Shown piece after piece: positions 18,950 through 28,598 of a stretch of DNA of 64,000 bases. Under the pieces are notes generated by a model. It ran no database searches and was not told where the DNA came from. It was given only the letters and a program-made list of their open reading frames with translations. Position 1 is the first letter of the stretch. Each line of letters starts with the position of its first letter. Made by a program: the position numbers and the translations under genes. The stretch spans positions 1 to 64,000 of the forward strand of contig CAWDCE010000003.1 of the NCBI GenBank assembly GCA_963800725.1, read 5' to 3'. The DNA comes from Bog-473 sp963800725 (GTDB lineage Bacteria > Actinomycetota > Acidimicrobiia > Acidimicrobiales > RAAP-2).

Positions 18950-19720
18950 CTACAACATCGACTCCAGTCGACTCGCCATTTCTCGATAGCGATTAACCGC
19001 AATGAGGTGGACGCCGTCGAAAGCCTCAGACTCTCGAAGCTGCTCTATGAGGTCACAGGCAATCGCCACTCCGGCATCTCGGTCGGTGTCAAGCTGCCTG
19101 ATGATCGGTTCAGGAACCGCCAGCTGGGGCACGTCGGCCGAGAGCTTCCTCGCCATCGAGACGCTCGGGAGAACCATGACGCCGGCAAACACCGGACCGT
19201 CGAATTCGCAGTGCGAGCGCCAACGGACCAGATCTTCTACGGAGAACGACACCTGAGTCAGCAAGAAATCGGCATCGTGCTTCCAGGCCGGGATTGTCCG
19301 CAGGCCGGTTGCCACACCTATGCGGAACTCTTCGCCGACATCTGAGCGGTCGGCGAACTGTCGTGCTTCGGCGATCATGGAGCGAACGGTGAGATCGTCG
19401 GACCGAGAACCAGTCTCCGGCCGGTCCCCGTAAACGAAGAGGAACTCACTGACGCCATATGCCGTCGCCGTGAGCAGGTCTCGGTGGAAGCCGAGCACGT
19501 TGCGGTCCCGAGCATTGATGCAAGCAATCGAGCGACCGCCCATGAGCTGCACCTCATGAGCGACCGCAATGCTCGAGACGGTCGACCTTCCGATGTGATT
19601 GTCGGGGATCAAGAACGCGCTCGCTACTGGAGTCAGCACTCCAATCTGGTGGCGCACGTGGGTGAGATCCGGCCGAGTGGCTGGCTCAATTTCACAGATG
19701 ATCTCGAAACCTTTGGGCAC
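18950..19720 (-). CDS. Methylenetetrahydrofolate reductase-family protein (MetF-like)
   Basis: A 256-residue TIM-barrel product resembling MTHFR: FEIICEIEPATRPDLTHV at the N-terminus, IACINARDRNVLGFHRDLLT, EFLFVYGDRPETG (the family's GD-P segment), RIGVATGLRTIPAWKHDADF LLTQ, and VFAGVMVLPSVSMARKL. The family reduces 5,10-methylene-THF to 5-methyl-THF with FAD. This shorter divergent member could act on another C1-folate or be specialised; no metE/metH or glycine-cleavage gene is nearby. The frame is intact, with an ATG start. Confidence 0.75.
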   Translation of the reverse strand: MPKGFEIICEIEPATRPDLTHVRHQIGVLTPVASAFLIPDNHIGRSTVSSIAVAHEVQLMGGRSIACINARDRNVLGFHRDLLTATAYGVSEFLFVYGDRPETGSRSDDLTVRSMIAEARQFADRSDVGEEFRIGVATGLRTIPAWKHDADFLLTQVSFSVEDLVRWRSHCEFDGPVFAGVMVLPSVSMARKLSADVPQLAVPEPIIRQLDTDRDAGVAIACDLIEQLRESEAFDGVHLIAVNRYREMASRLESML

Positions 19721-19850
19721 CGACCAATGGTACTTCCACTCAAGCGTAGGGTGCCCCGATACGCCGGCACCGAGCAGATGTTTTGGACGCGTCGAACGTC
19801 TGGGATTGGCAAGCTCGGGTCAGGGTGCCGCAGAGGACGGTGAGATCCGC

Positions 19851-20975
19851 CTATGGCACCGTAACGAGGGGGATGCTCCCTGCTGCGAGACCTCGGTCCG
19901 CCACTTCTGGTGAATGGTCATGGGACTGCATCACGAGCTGGCCGGTTGCGTCCATATCCGCAAGGACATATTCGAGCAGCGCCGTGCCGTGGGGAGATGC
20001 CACTACGACGTCGTGACTTAACGCGGTGGCGTTGCGGAGACATTGCATACGCAGAACGTCGCCGGCTGCCTTGTTATTGGGAAAGATCCCCGAGTAGGAA
20101 AGCTTGAGACTCTCAAGTGATTCGCTCACATGGGCCGACTCGGGCTGGTCCAGCGGAAGGTCCACGTAGAGCGCATCCACGCCTTCGGAGAATAGCTGGG
20201 AGCGTTGCGCATCAACCCGAGCAGTCAAGTCGTAACCCGCTTGGCTGACGGTCAGTACGGCGACGTTGTCGCCGGGTCGCGTCTCGACGTGGATCTGTGA
20301 GCGCGAGGGCAGGTCGGACCTGACCGGGGCGTCGGCGAGTTGAGCTCGAAAAGCACAGATTTCGATCGTGTCGCGCACGATGTCTCGATGACGGGTCGGT
20401 GCATATATCGTCCGCCTTTTGCCCGGCCGGACCCGCAGGAAGAACAGTGCAGCAGACTGACGACCGGGACGTGGTGCCGATACGCTGTTGTCGACTGACT
20501 CGGGGATGAAGCCAAGCAAGAACCCTGTCTCGTGGCCGCCGAGATCGAGCAGAGCCTTTTGGCTGTAGGGATGGGCGGCGGTAGCTTCGCTGTACATGCC
20601 GACCAGACCGAGCGACGTCACCCACTCGACCAGGTACCGCTTGACCGCGGTGAAGATGTGCCGCCCTCGGGCTGCGGGCAGCGTGAGGGCTTGGCCAGCG
20701 TGACCGACGACGTCATCTGGGGCAGCGAGCGAAAGGCCCGAATGACACAGCAACTCGCCTTCGGATGTCTCGGCGACGGACGAGATCAAGAGACCGGCCG
20801 AGATGCGTCGCGCCACTTCGTCGGCGTCGTAAGTCCAGCGAACGGGATATGTCTCGCCATAGACGGCCCTGACGGCATCGCCGAGGCGGGACGATTCGTC
20901 GGCGGCAAGCATGCGTATTTTGATGTCACCGACCCAGATGGGATCAGGCGTTGGTGGTTCACCAGCCGGGACCAT
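19851..20975 (-). CDS. GNAT-fold protein with C-terminal extension
   Basis: Residues 1-170 or so form an acetyltransferase-like domain: IKIRMLAADESSRLGDAVRA, a TYPVRWTYDADEVARRI cap and GQALTLPAARGRHIFTAVKR YLVEWV, the acyl-CoA-binding region, followed by GMYSEATAAHPYSQKALLDL. The C-terminal ~190 residues are of uncertain family; the segment LKLSYSGIFPNNKAAGDVLR MQCL resembles the last strand of a second, degenerate GNAT unit. The ATG at 20975 is chosen; the frame extends to 21068 but that part is not conserved-looking. Substrate unknown. It is divergent from galE by 138 bp. Confidence 0.65.
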   Translation of the reverse strand: MVPAGEPPTPDPIWVGDIKIRMLAADESSRLGDAVRAVYGETYPVRWTYDADEVARRISAGLLISSVAETSEGELLCHSGLSLAAPDDVVGHAGQALTLPAARGRHIFTAVKRYLVEWVTSLGLVGMYSEATAAHPYSQKALLDLGGHETGFLLGFIPESVDNSVSAPRPGRQSAALFFLRVRPGKRRTIYAPTRHRDIVRDTIEICAFRAQLADAPVRSDLPSRSQIHVETRPGDNVAVLTVSQAGYDLTARVDAQRSQLFSEGVDALYVDLPLDQPESAHVSESLESLKLSYSGIFPNNKAAGDVLRMQCLRNATALSHDVVVASPHGTALLEYVLADMDATGQLVMQSHDHSPEVADRGLAAGSIPLVTVP

Positions 20976-21113
20976 GGAGCCATCGTAGGCAATGCGAATG
21001 AGCAGCTCCACGGATGCCTCCGCTCGCCGACAGTGGGACGCACCGGCCTCAAAGCGGCGTGCCTCCAAACTTGCGCCGTGCGGGATCTAATCGAGCATGG
21101 GCGATACTCAGGA

Positions 21114-22097
21114 ATGAGTATTTTGGTCACCGGTGGTGCCGGCTACATCGGTTCTCATGCAGTCAGGCTGCTGCGAGAGGCAGGTCGCGATGTCGTCGTG
21201 GTCGACACAATGGAGTTCGGCCACGCTGCCGCCCTTGGCGATACTCCGCTCGTCGTGGCCGACATTGCCGATCGAGCGGCAGTGGCACAAGTAGTCGGGG
21301 ACTATCACGTAGACGCCGTCATGCATTTTGCCGCGTACAAGGCTGCGGGCGAGTCAATGGAACAACCCGGCAGGTACTTTTACAACAATGTGGCGGGAAG
21401 TGCAGCTCTGCTTGAAACGCTGGCACAACTTGGCGTGCTGAAGGTCATCTTCTCGTCGAGTTGCGCCGTATACGGTACCCCGGACCATCTTCCGGTGAGC
21501 GAGGACAGCGCCATTCAGCCGGAGAGTCCCTATGGCGAGAGCAAGGCCATGATCGAGCGGATCCTGTCGTGGTACGACCGCTGCCTGGGTTTGCGCTCGG
21601 TCAGTCTGCGGTACTTCAATGCCGCGGGGGCCTGGCTGGACGGGTCCATTGGCGAGGACTGGGCCGTCACTTTGAACCTCGTTCCGTTAATCATGAAGTC
21701 GGCACTCGGTCGCCGGGGTTCGTTGCAAGTCTTCGGTACGGACTATCCCACACCCGATGGCACCGCTATTCGTGACTACGTGCATGTCATCGATTTGGCC
21801 GAAGCCCATCTGAAGGCGCTCGAGCTGTTGGAAGACGGCGGTGACTCGACGGCGGTCAATCTCGGCACGGGAGTGGGATCGTCCGTCTTCGAGGTATTGG
21901 CGTCGGCGGAGAAGGCCATAGGGAGTGAAGTGCACTATGAGTTGGCCCCCCGCCGCTCTGGAGATCCTGTGGCCTTGTACTCTGACGGAAGTCGGGCCCA
22001 CGGGCTGCTCAACTGGCATCCGCGGCACGGGTTAGACGAAATCGTCTCGTCGGCGTGGGCATGGCACTCCACTCATCCTGACGGATATAGGGAATGA
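21114..22097 (+). CDS. galE: UDP-glucose 4-epimerase
   Basis: The enzyme interconverts UDP-glucose and UDP-galactose with bound NAD. Motifs: MSILVTGGAGYIGSHAVRLL (NAD-binding), AVMHFAAYKAAGESMEQP, IFSSSCAVYG, the catalytic Tyr-x3-Lys in SPYGESKAM, VSLRYFNAAGAW, and RDYVHVIDLAEAHLKAL. At 327 residues it is of normal length. The ATG at 21114 is preceded by CAGGA; longer upstream sequence in the same frame is antisense to the GNAT gene. It probably supplies UDP-galactose for envelope glycans. The frame is intact. Confidence 0.95.
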   Translation: MSILVTGGAGYIGSHAVRLLREAGRDVVVVDTMEFGHAAALGDTPLVVADIADRAAVAQVVGDYHVDAVMHFAAYKAAGESMEQPGRYFYNNVAGSAALLETLAQLGVLKVIFSSSCAVYGTPDHLPVSEDSAIQPESPYGESKAMIERILSWYDRCLGLRSVSLRYFNAAGAWLDGSIGEDWAVTLNLVPLIMKSALGRRGSLQVFGTDYPTPDGTAIRDYVHVIDLAEAHLKALELLEDGGDSTAVNLGTGVGSSVFEVLASAEKAIGSEVHYELAPRRSGDPVALYSDGSRAHGLLNWHPRHGLDEIVSSAWAWHSTHPDGYRE

Positions 22098-22352
22098 ATC
22101 ACGGCGCCAAGGTGAATCGGATCGGGCGCGGCCCGTTCACAAATTCATCGGGAGGATTTGGCAGGGCGATGGCGCCCATAACGGTGCCGCTTTGGAGCGC
22201 GGGCAATCCCGATCGCTGCGCCGCCCCGACCACAGATCCGGTAGCGCCTTAATTCGGGAGAACTGGGTTGACCCCGAGGGCGATTGACGTCGTGTGATGT
22301 CCCCTTCTGGTGAATCGGGGATAGGCGCCGTTCACCGAAGTGTTTCCTGTGA

Positions 22353-23648
22353 TCAGTTGGACCGGCGCTCACGCACGGCAGCCACAACCTTGGCGAGTTG
22401 GGCGTCAAAGGCGTCCAGCTGCTCGGTTTCGGCGGCGCTCGCGACGAATGAGTGCCGATCGCAGGCCACACCCCCGCGCCATATTCGCTCAATGGAGCGC
22501 GTGTCGGTGATATCCGTCAAAGGGTCCCCGGACACAAGAAACAGGTCGGCGCGTTTTCCGGGGGCGACGTGTCCTCGGTCAGCGAGACCGAAGACACGTG
22601 CCGGTGCGGCCGTCGCAGCCGTCAGAACTTGCGTCTGGCTGACGCCGCACCGTACGAGCAATTCGAGCTCGCGGTGCAGGCTTGCTCCGAACACTGTTCC
22701 CGGGTTCGGGGCATCGGTGCCTGCCAGCAGAGCGATCCAGCGGCCGCCAGTCGTCGCACGTTATCTTCGGCCCGCGAGTATGGCGGCATTTGCGGTCCGT
22801 TCCAACTCGAGGCATCCGATGTCAACCGGCGTACCCAGGTCTCGCCAAGCACTTCGGCGAGACGGGTCCCCTGCCACCGCCGCGCCACCTTGTTCACCGA
22901 GGGTGTTCTCGACAGTGGCCAGGGTCGGACAGACCGCGACTTGGGCCTCGGCCATGCATTCGACTAGGGCCTTGTCGAGTTCGGCGTTGGCGGGGACGTG
23001 GGCGACCACGTCGACGCCTGCGGACACGACCTCCTCGACGTCGGCCGTCGAACTCACGTGAGCCACGACGACTAACCCTCGGGCATGGCCGGCAGCGACT
23101 AACGCCCTGATGCATTGCGAGTCCAAGGAGGGCCACCGACCCCTGATGCCCGAGAAGATCTTCAGGTAGTCGGAGCCCTCTGCGATCCGTTCCGCCACAA
23201 ATGACTCGGCCTCGTCAGCGGCGCTCAACGTCGGAAACGGGGCGTACATCAGCGACGGGTGCCCCCCGGGCGCGGTGGCACCGATACCAGAGGAACGCAC
23301 GTCGGCCACGTCCGACCGGGAGCCGGCCTGCTCCTTAGCGCTGGCCACCAGATCGGGCTTGGTGAACATGTCGAGAACAGTGGTAACGCCGAAGATCAAC
23401 GATTGCTCGAGAGCCCCGGGAACAAGATGCACGTGCGCGTCGATCAGACCGGGAAGCACCGTTCCGCCGGCCGCATCGACCACTTCGTCGCCTTCTTGCG
23501 CAGCCGAGTCCGCCGAGCACTCGGTGATCAGGCCGTCAGCGAACCTGACTGAAGACCATGGAGCAGACTTTGTACCGTCGAATACCTTTGCGTTCACAAT
23601 CGTCGTTGCCGCGCCCAAGGCGTCCTCCCCAATCCGTCCGCCGGTCAT
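22353..23648 (-). pseudogene. Amidohydrolase-superfamily (imidazolonepropionase/prolidase-like) enzyme, frameshifted
   Basis: The N-terminal two thirds are intact from the ATG at 23648: TIVNAKVFDG, then TVLPGLIDAHVHLVPGALEQ with the HxH metal site, the metal-bridging Lys in SDYLKIFSG, and His ligands in VVVAHVSSTADVEEVV and DVVAHVPA. The frame stops at 22761 (AILAGRR), then resumes out of frame through RRLAAAG, IALLAGTDAPNPG (the catalytic Asp) and ELELLVRCGVSQTQVLTAAT to ADLFLVSGDPLTDI and the stop at 22353. Two indels, near 22760 and 22735, rebuild a complete ~430-residue hydrolase of cyclic amides or peptides. Confidence 0.75.
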
Positions 23649-23728
23649 GGCGACCGTAAGATCCTGCCCATCGATCGCGGCGGCGCACTTGCCCTTTCTT
23701 CTATTGCGCCAGCGTGTGTCCGAGCCAC

Positions 23729-24220
23729 CTACTCCTCTGCCCGGTGCATCTTTCCAACGTGGGACGTGAGGTAGTCATACGATTGGTGCACAATCTGCTC
23801 AAGGACCGACAGATTAATGGCGCTGAGCTGCTTGATGTACACGCACACCCTGCTTGTCGTGTGCCGGCCCAGTCGACTCAGCAGCTCGGGGCAGCGCACC
23901 GAGCCGTCCATGAGGTAGACGGTGATCCGGCCCCGACGCGGATAGAAGCCGATCTTGTGTGATTCACCTTCCCGCCCGCTGTCGTACCGATATCGATAGC
24001 GGGCGAAACCTATCGTGCCCACGTTCCACAGTTCTGGGGCCTCGCTGTTGATGGGCTGCATCATCTCGATGAGCACGTGGCCATCCGCAATCGACTGTAC
24101 GTCGTCGAGTGACGCGAGGTAGCCCTCGACCGACCGACCGACCGACCGACCGACCGGCGTTGCGGATCGGCTCCGCCGTCCACGTTGCGCATCGTAATGC
24201 ACCCCTAGGCGCACCATCAC
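23729..24220 (-). CDS. DUF1801-family protein with a repeat-encoded N-terminus
   Basis: The C-terminal ~125 residues match the DUF1801 (YdhG-like) domain: VEGYLASLDDVQSIADGHVL, ELWNVGTIGFARYRYRYDSG, KIGFYPRRGRITVYLMDG, SRLGRHTTSRVCVYIKQLSA and SYDYLTS. The fold is small alpha/beta; function is not established, though members are often called iron-binding or 'uncharacterised'. Just before the domain the gene crosses a (CGAC)7 tract encoding VGRSVGRSV, so the frame linking the start at 24220 to the domain depends on repeat number. With the present count the two are in frame. Confidence 0.65.
   Translation of the reverse strand: MMVRLGVHYDAQRGRRSRSATPVGRSVGRSVEGYLASLDDVQSIADGHVLIEMMQPINSEAPELWNVGTIGFARYRYRYDSGREGESHKIGFYPRRGRITVYLMDGSVRCPELLSRLGRHTTSRVCVYIKQLSAINLSVLEQIVHQSYDYLTSHVGKMHRAEE
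24127..24154. repeat. Tetranucleotide tract (CGAC)7
   Basis: Seven exact CGAC units (28 bp) inside the 5' part of the DUF1801 gene. Because four is not a multiple of three, gain or loss of one unit shifts the frame between the start and the domain. Confidence 0.9.
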
Positions 24221-24271
24221 CTGACATGGGCCACGATCTCGGACTTCCCCAGACCGCCGGGAAGGGGCGCA

Positions 24272-25337
24272 ATGGTGGGCCAGTCAACGCGAAACTATGG
24301 CGTGGCCCAACTTCCAAGTCTTGTGCGCAACGCCCGCGAGACGTGTGATCCGGCCGTTGAACTGGCCATTCTCCACACGGGTGACGCCGACGAAATTGCC
24401 AGGCTGATCGAGTCGTTCGCCACCATTCATTGCGGCCCAATCAGTGAGGGCGTCTTCTACCGGCCCGGAGTCGGAATCGTGGTCGGCCTACGTCTGGTGA
24501 ACGGCGCTAAGGTGGTGGTCAAGATCCACCGCTGGAATGTTTCGATTGACCGTCTGAGCGCAGTCCAAAGGGTGCAGGCCGCACTTTTCGATGATGGCCT
24601 TCCCGTGCTGCAGACCGCTCGCCAAACCGGAGCGCCTGGGTGATGGGATCGCCACCATTGAAGAACTGCGACGGGCGGACGTGCACGCGGTCGGGACCGA
24701 TCCAGCGGAGAGCGATCGCTGAGGGCTTGCATGCATTCGTCTTGGCGGCTGCACCATTGATCGGGAAGGTCGATATCGGTGGTCCGCCGATAATGAGGCC
24801 GGCGGGGTCGCCGCTTTGGTTCGAGCCCCATGATGTGCGCTTTGACTTCGAAAGCACCTCCGCCGGAGCGCAATGGATCGACAGCCTCGCTGTCCTCGCC
24901 CGTGATCGCCTGGAAGACGTCGATGCGGACAGCGGTGATCGGGCATTTCGACTGGCGTGTTGAGAATTTGGGATTTAAGGAGAACGAGATTGTGGCGATC
25001 GATGACTGGGACTCCGTCTATGCGGCTCCTCGAGCCCGTCGTGGTCGGCGACGCGGGCCGCCCAGTTTCACGACGGATTGGACAGCCGCCGAAGCCGACC
25101 CGCTGCCCAGCGTGGCCGAAATGTCGGTCATTCGTGGCGGTCCCTCGAACACCGCGAGGGATGCCCCCTTCGACGCTCAGCGGGAACGGGAGTTACTCGA
25201 CTCGGCGAATCTCTTCTCGTGTTGCCTACGGCGCACAGTGTCAGCACTTCGGTGATCAGCCCAACATCAAGGGTCCGCTCGAACGTTGGAATCGGGTTGG
25301 TGCCGACTTCTCCGAGAACGTGGCGAAAGTGCGCTGA
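24272..25337 (+). pseudogene. Aminoglycoside-phosphotransferase-fold kinase, multiple frameshifts
   Basis: The N-terminal lobe is intact to about 24600 (LIESFATIHCGPISEGVFYR, then VVVKIHRWNVSIDRLSAVQR with the ATP-binding Lys). Other frames then carry RLGDGIATIEELRRADVHAV, AEGLHAFVLAAAPLIGKVDI with WFEPHDVRFDFESTSAGAQW, and VIGHFDWRVENLGFKENEIV AIDDWDSV, which is the catalytic HxDWRxxN and metal-binding Asp. The tail ELLDSANLFLVAYGARCQHF... ends at 25337. At least four frame changes are needed. Family kinases phosphorylate aminoglycosides, macrolides, homoserine or sugars; the target is not inferred. Confidence 0.6.
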
Positions 25338-25584
25338 TCGAACTGATCTCGCCCTTCGCCGCCCACGATCCACGCTGGGCACGGCCAGGGCCCCGGGAAT
25401 GTAGCACGGGGGCCTCGTCGGTGGTTCGGATGTCCGCGCACAAAGGGGATATCCCCATCGGTCGTCTCAGGGTGGAGCACCACGAAGGCTCTCGCTGGAT
25501 GCACCACCGCGCACAGGGGCCGGAACGCCGGAGAGTGCGACACGGCGAGTTGCCAGCTGCGTCGGGTCAGGTCAGAGCTGGCAT

Positions 25585-26320
25585 GTGCCCGAAAACAGAT
25601 TCGTCGGAGAGGTCGCCAGGAACCGCCGCCAACCTCGAACAGGGATATTCGCCGAGGATGTTCTCGAAGCGACCGTCGACTATTTCGCTGAGTTTCCCGA
25701 AGGTGGAGTGGCGATGGAAATTGCCATCGGAACGGGCCGGGTCGCGATCCCTCTGTCTGCCCGAGGCGTTCGAGTTGTCGGATCGAGCTGTGTTCGGACA
25801 TGCTCGCATGATGCAGCGAAGCCCGAAGCCAGCGCTATCTCGGCTGTCGAAGGCGGCATGGCCACAACCTACGTCGATGATGATTTCTCCCTCGTGTATC
25901 CGTCTTCAACACCATCACGAACCTGACGTCGCAGGACGAACAGGCGGCCTGTTTTGAATGCCGCCCACCATCTTCGTCCAGGCGGCCAGCTTGTGATCGA
26001 GAACAGCGTGCCCGGTCTACGTCGGCTTCCCCCGGGCAACGTCGGGTGTCCATTCGCCGTGAGCGATGACTGCGTCGGGTCTGACTACATCGACCGCACG
26101 CACAGCAGGTCTCCCGGTCTCGGCACTTACTACCGAACTACGTGACGACAGCTTCCGCGAGTTCACCGCACCGTTCCGCTATGTGTCGCCAGCCGAGTTC
26201 GACCTTATCGCTCGGATCGCCGGCATGACGCTCGAACATCGATGGGCCTGGTGGGACCCGCTCACCGTTCGCCGGCAGAGCGGCTTGCACGTCAGTGTGT
26301 GGCGCCTCCCTGAGGCCTAA
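25585..26320 (+). pseudogene. SAM-dependent methyltransferase, multiple frameshifts
   Basis: A class I methyltransferase scattered over frames: FAEDVLEATVDYFAEFPEGG, then VAMEIAIGTGRVAIPLSARG (motif I, E-I-G-x-G-T-G-R type), a middle segment with DMLARMMQRSP, then DDDFSLVYLVFNTI, and from 25954 MNAAHHLRPGGQLVIENSVP. The C-terminus from about 26090 (LRDDSFREFTAPFRYVSPAE then LIARIAGMTLEHRWAWWDP) ends at 26320. At least four indels. The order and spacing follow the family, so this was or is one gene of about 245 residues. Substrate unknown. Confidence 0.6.
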
Positions 26321-26401
26321 TCGCCCCTCCTGACTCGCCTGCGGCTCAGCATTGCGCCGTGCCCATGCGCCGTGTATTCGGCACCCTCGGCGCATGCTTT
26401 G

Positions 26402-26712
26402 CACGTCAACCACATTGCGATTGTTGGAGCGATTGCCTCGCGTAAGACAACGCGTGGAGCACACCTCGGATCGAGGCTCAGACTTCGAATGTCGACCTTG
26501 ACGATGACGACTGGCGTCAATCTCCGCTGCCCACCGATGAGGAGTCGATGGCCAAGCACACTGAGCTGATAAGCGGAGGCCGGTGGTTTATCTCCGGTCA
26601 ATATCTGGCAGTTGCAGGCGCTCGATTTCATGCCGCAGACGCTGTCGTGTGGCTCGATCGGCCACGACCCAGCGTGTCTGCATCGGGTCACCGTGCGGAA
26701 GCCGAAGGGACA
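26402..26712 (+). pseudogene. P-loop kinase-like (topology-modulation/adenylate-kinase-type) remnant
   Basis: Fragments in two frames suggest a small P-loop kinase. HIAIVGAIASRKTTRGAHLG is a P-loop with Arg where the invariant Gly should be. Downstream, in another frame, DDDDWRQSPLPTDEES is followed by GGRWFISGQYLAVAGARFHA ADAVVWLDRPRP, which matches the 'G-x-W-x-x-x-G-x-Y ... D-x-V-V-W-L-D-x-P' pattern of that family. The C-terminal part is not found. The boundaries are approximate. Confidence 0.4.
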
Positions 26713-26952
26713 CCAGGCTCGCGTCGGGGAATCCCGGCGTTGGATATGGCGCGACGCAAATCACGCTGGACACGACAGGCCAGCCGTTCTGGCCAGCCCC
26801 CAACTCCAATGTTCGGTCTATCGACTTCGACCCTCCCAAGATGTGAGCTCGTTTTGTAACCAGCCCAAAGCTAGGGCAGCGGTACATCACCTCGCCGGCT
26901 CGGAGACCCAAGCCATCTCCACTGGCCCTCATCGCTTCAGTAGCCTTGACGT

Positions 26953-27654
26953 GTGTCGAACGATCCACCCACCGTGGCGTTAGTCCACGGTTGCACCCAG
27001 GGTCCGAACAGTTGGGATCGGGTGCGCAAATGCCTGGATGAAGTTGGTGTGCGAACTGTCCTCGTTGACCTGGATCCTCGAGACTTCGATGGCGCAAACG
27101 CCCGCGAGTGTTCTTCGTATATCGCACAAGTTGTAGAGGACATCGATCGCATCGTCCTCGTAGGCACTTCGTGTACCGGTCTCATCATTCCGGTGGTGTC
27201 GATGTTCCGCCCAATCGATCATCTGGTTTTCATTTCCGCGGGTCTTCCCGACGTTGGAAGATCTGGCACCGACCAGATTTTCGTTGACGGGCTACTGCAT
27301 GAGGATTGGGTCGCCTATTCGGGCGCGCCCGACAGCGAAGATGCTGCGAGGACATTCATGTTCAACGACTGCGACGATGCAACCATGGATTGGGCGCTCA
27401 CTACGGTTCGACTATGGATGCCCCAGCCAGCGTATGACGAAGTCACACCGTTGGAAGCATGGCCCGACATACCCTCGACGTATGTCTTGGGGACCCAGGA
27501 TCGGATCATCAACCAAGCATGGGCGCGACGTGCGGCGTTGACCCGCTTAGGGCAATCCCCAGTCGAACTCGATACCGGGCACTGTCCGCAAAACAGCAAA
27601 CCCGATGAGGTTGCACACATCTTGAATCAAGTGGTGGCCCGCAGTGTCATCTGA
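26953..27654 (+). CDS. Alpha/beta-hydrolase fold protein
   Basis: A 233-residue product beginning at a GTG (26953). VALVHGCTQGPNSWDRVRKC provides the oxyanion region, IVLVGTSCTGLIIPVVSMF the nucleophile elbow (Ser in GTSCTG), TYVLGTQDRIINQAWA the acidic residue, and VELDTGHCPQNSKPDEVAHI the catalytic His. The set resembles esterases of the salicylate/plant methylesterase-like group in bacteria. Substrate unknown. The frame is intact and convergent with the following kinase gene. Confidence 0.85.
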   Translation: MSNDPPTVALVHGCTQGPNSWDRVRKCLDEVGVRTVLVDLDPRDFDGANARECSSYIAQVVEDIDRIVLVGTSCTGLIIPVVSMFRPIDHLVFISAGLPDVGRSGTDQIFVDGLLHEDWVAYSGAPDSEDAARTFMFNDCDDATMDWALTTVRLWMPQPAYDEVTPLEAWPDIPSTYVLGTQDRIINQAWARRAALTRLGQSPVELDTGHCPQNSKPDEVAHILNQVVARSVI

Positions 27655-28536
27655 GCGGGTCGGCGCCGCCTGACCCCGTACTCCGGTTTTGGGACACGGG
27701 CGTCGAAATTCCTGCGCGGCCCGGATCTGGCTGAGCCATTGCACGCCCAGCTGGCGTCCGTTCGGCAGCTGGTCGTTTCGGTCCCACCGCCATGTGGTGG
27801 CCAGCGCAAGAGTGAGGACTCGACATTCGCGCAACAGATCCGGGTCGGCATGACGATAGGCCCGGCCCACTTCGTCGGGAGCGTGCGCGACGTCGAATTC
27901 GACGGGACCACGACAGATCGTCTCGAGGTCTACGAACAGCAGACCGTTCTGCGTTCTCAGCACGTTGCCCGGGTGTGGCTCACCATGGAGCAGCTGCTCG
28001 TCCGCCCCGTGACCAACGACCGCATCGGTGAATCTGCGAAGCGTGTCACTTAGGAGTTCGCGGTCGGGTCCAATGAGCTCTGGCGTCATCTCGGCGTGGC
28101 CGACCAGCCGCTGGGCCTCTGCTACTCCGCGGTGAAATGTGGCACCTTGACGACAACATGGCGCATCCCGGTATGGAGTTGCTCCAGCGCATCGGCATAT
28201 TCGGCTGGCGCAAAGCCTCCAGGCGGTCCGGCTCGGTAGTAGGTCCATAGCGTGATGGCAAAGTCATCGTGCAGGTAGACAGCGCGGATCGACACGGGGC
28301 TCAAGGCCTCCCACCGGGCTGTCAGTCTCCGCCAGCCGTCTGGCCAGCATGACTTCGAAGTCGGCTTCCGCCTGAGACTCGAGAGGTGCCACTCGGGCGA
28401 GAACGTCACAAGGCAACAGGCGCACAGTCAGCCGATTCGAGTTCTGAAGCACAACGGCGTCGTCGACGCTCAGGTCAAGCGCTGCTGCGCAGGCCATGCC
28501 TGCGGCCACCGCACGCGGGATTTGCGATGCCTTCAT
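27655..28536 (-). pseudogene. Aminoglycoside-phosphotransferase-fold kinase, frameshifted
   Basis: The start (ATG at 28536) gives MKASQIPRAVAAGMACAAAL and VQ/LQNSNRLTVRLLPCDVLAR, a family N-terminus. Another frame (about 28320-28130) holds VYLHDDFAITLWTYYRAGPP and YADALEQLHTGMRHV. The third (28110-27700) carries LLHGEPHPGNVLRTQNGLLF VDLETICRGPVEFDVAHAP, the HGxPHxGN catalytic loop and DFG-like Asp. Two frame changes rebuild about 285 residues. The 3' boundary is approximate, since the last frame runs on antisense to the hydrolase. Substrate unknown. Confidence 0.65.
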
Positions 28537-28598
28537 CGTGGTCAACTGTCCCAGATGGAGGGGCCGGCGCGGAACTCGCGGGGGCCCCAACCCTCCGG

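Noticed and set aside
20532..21113. Long N-terminal extension of the galE frame
   Set aside because: The extension is antisense to the GNAT gene, and the NAD-binding motif begins directly at the ATG at 21114.
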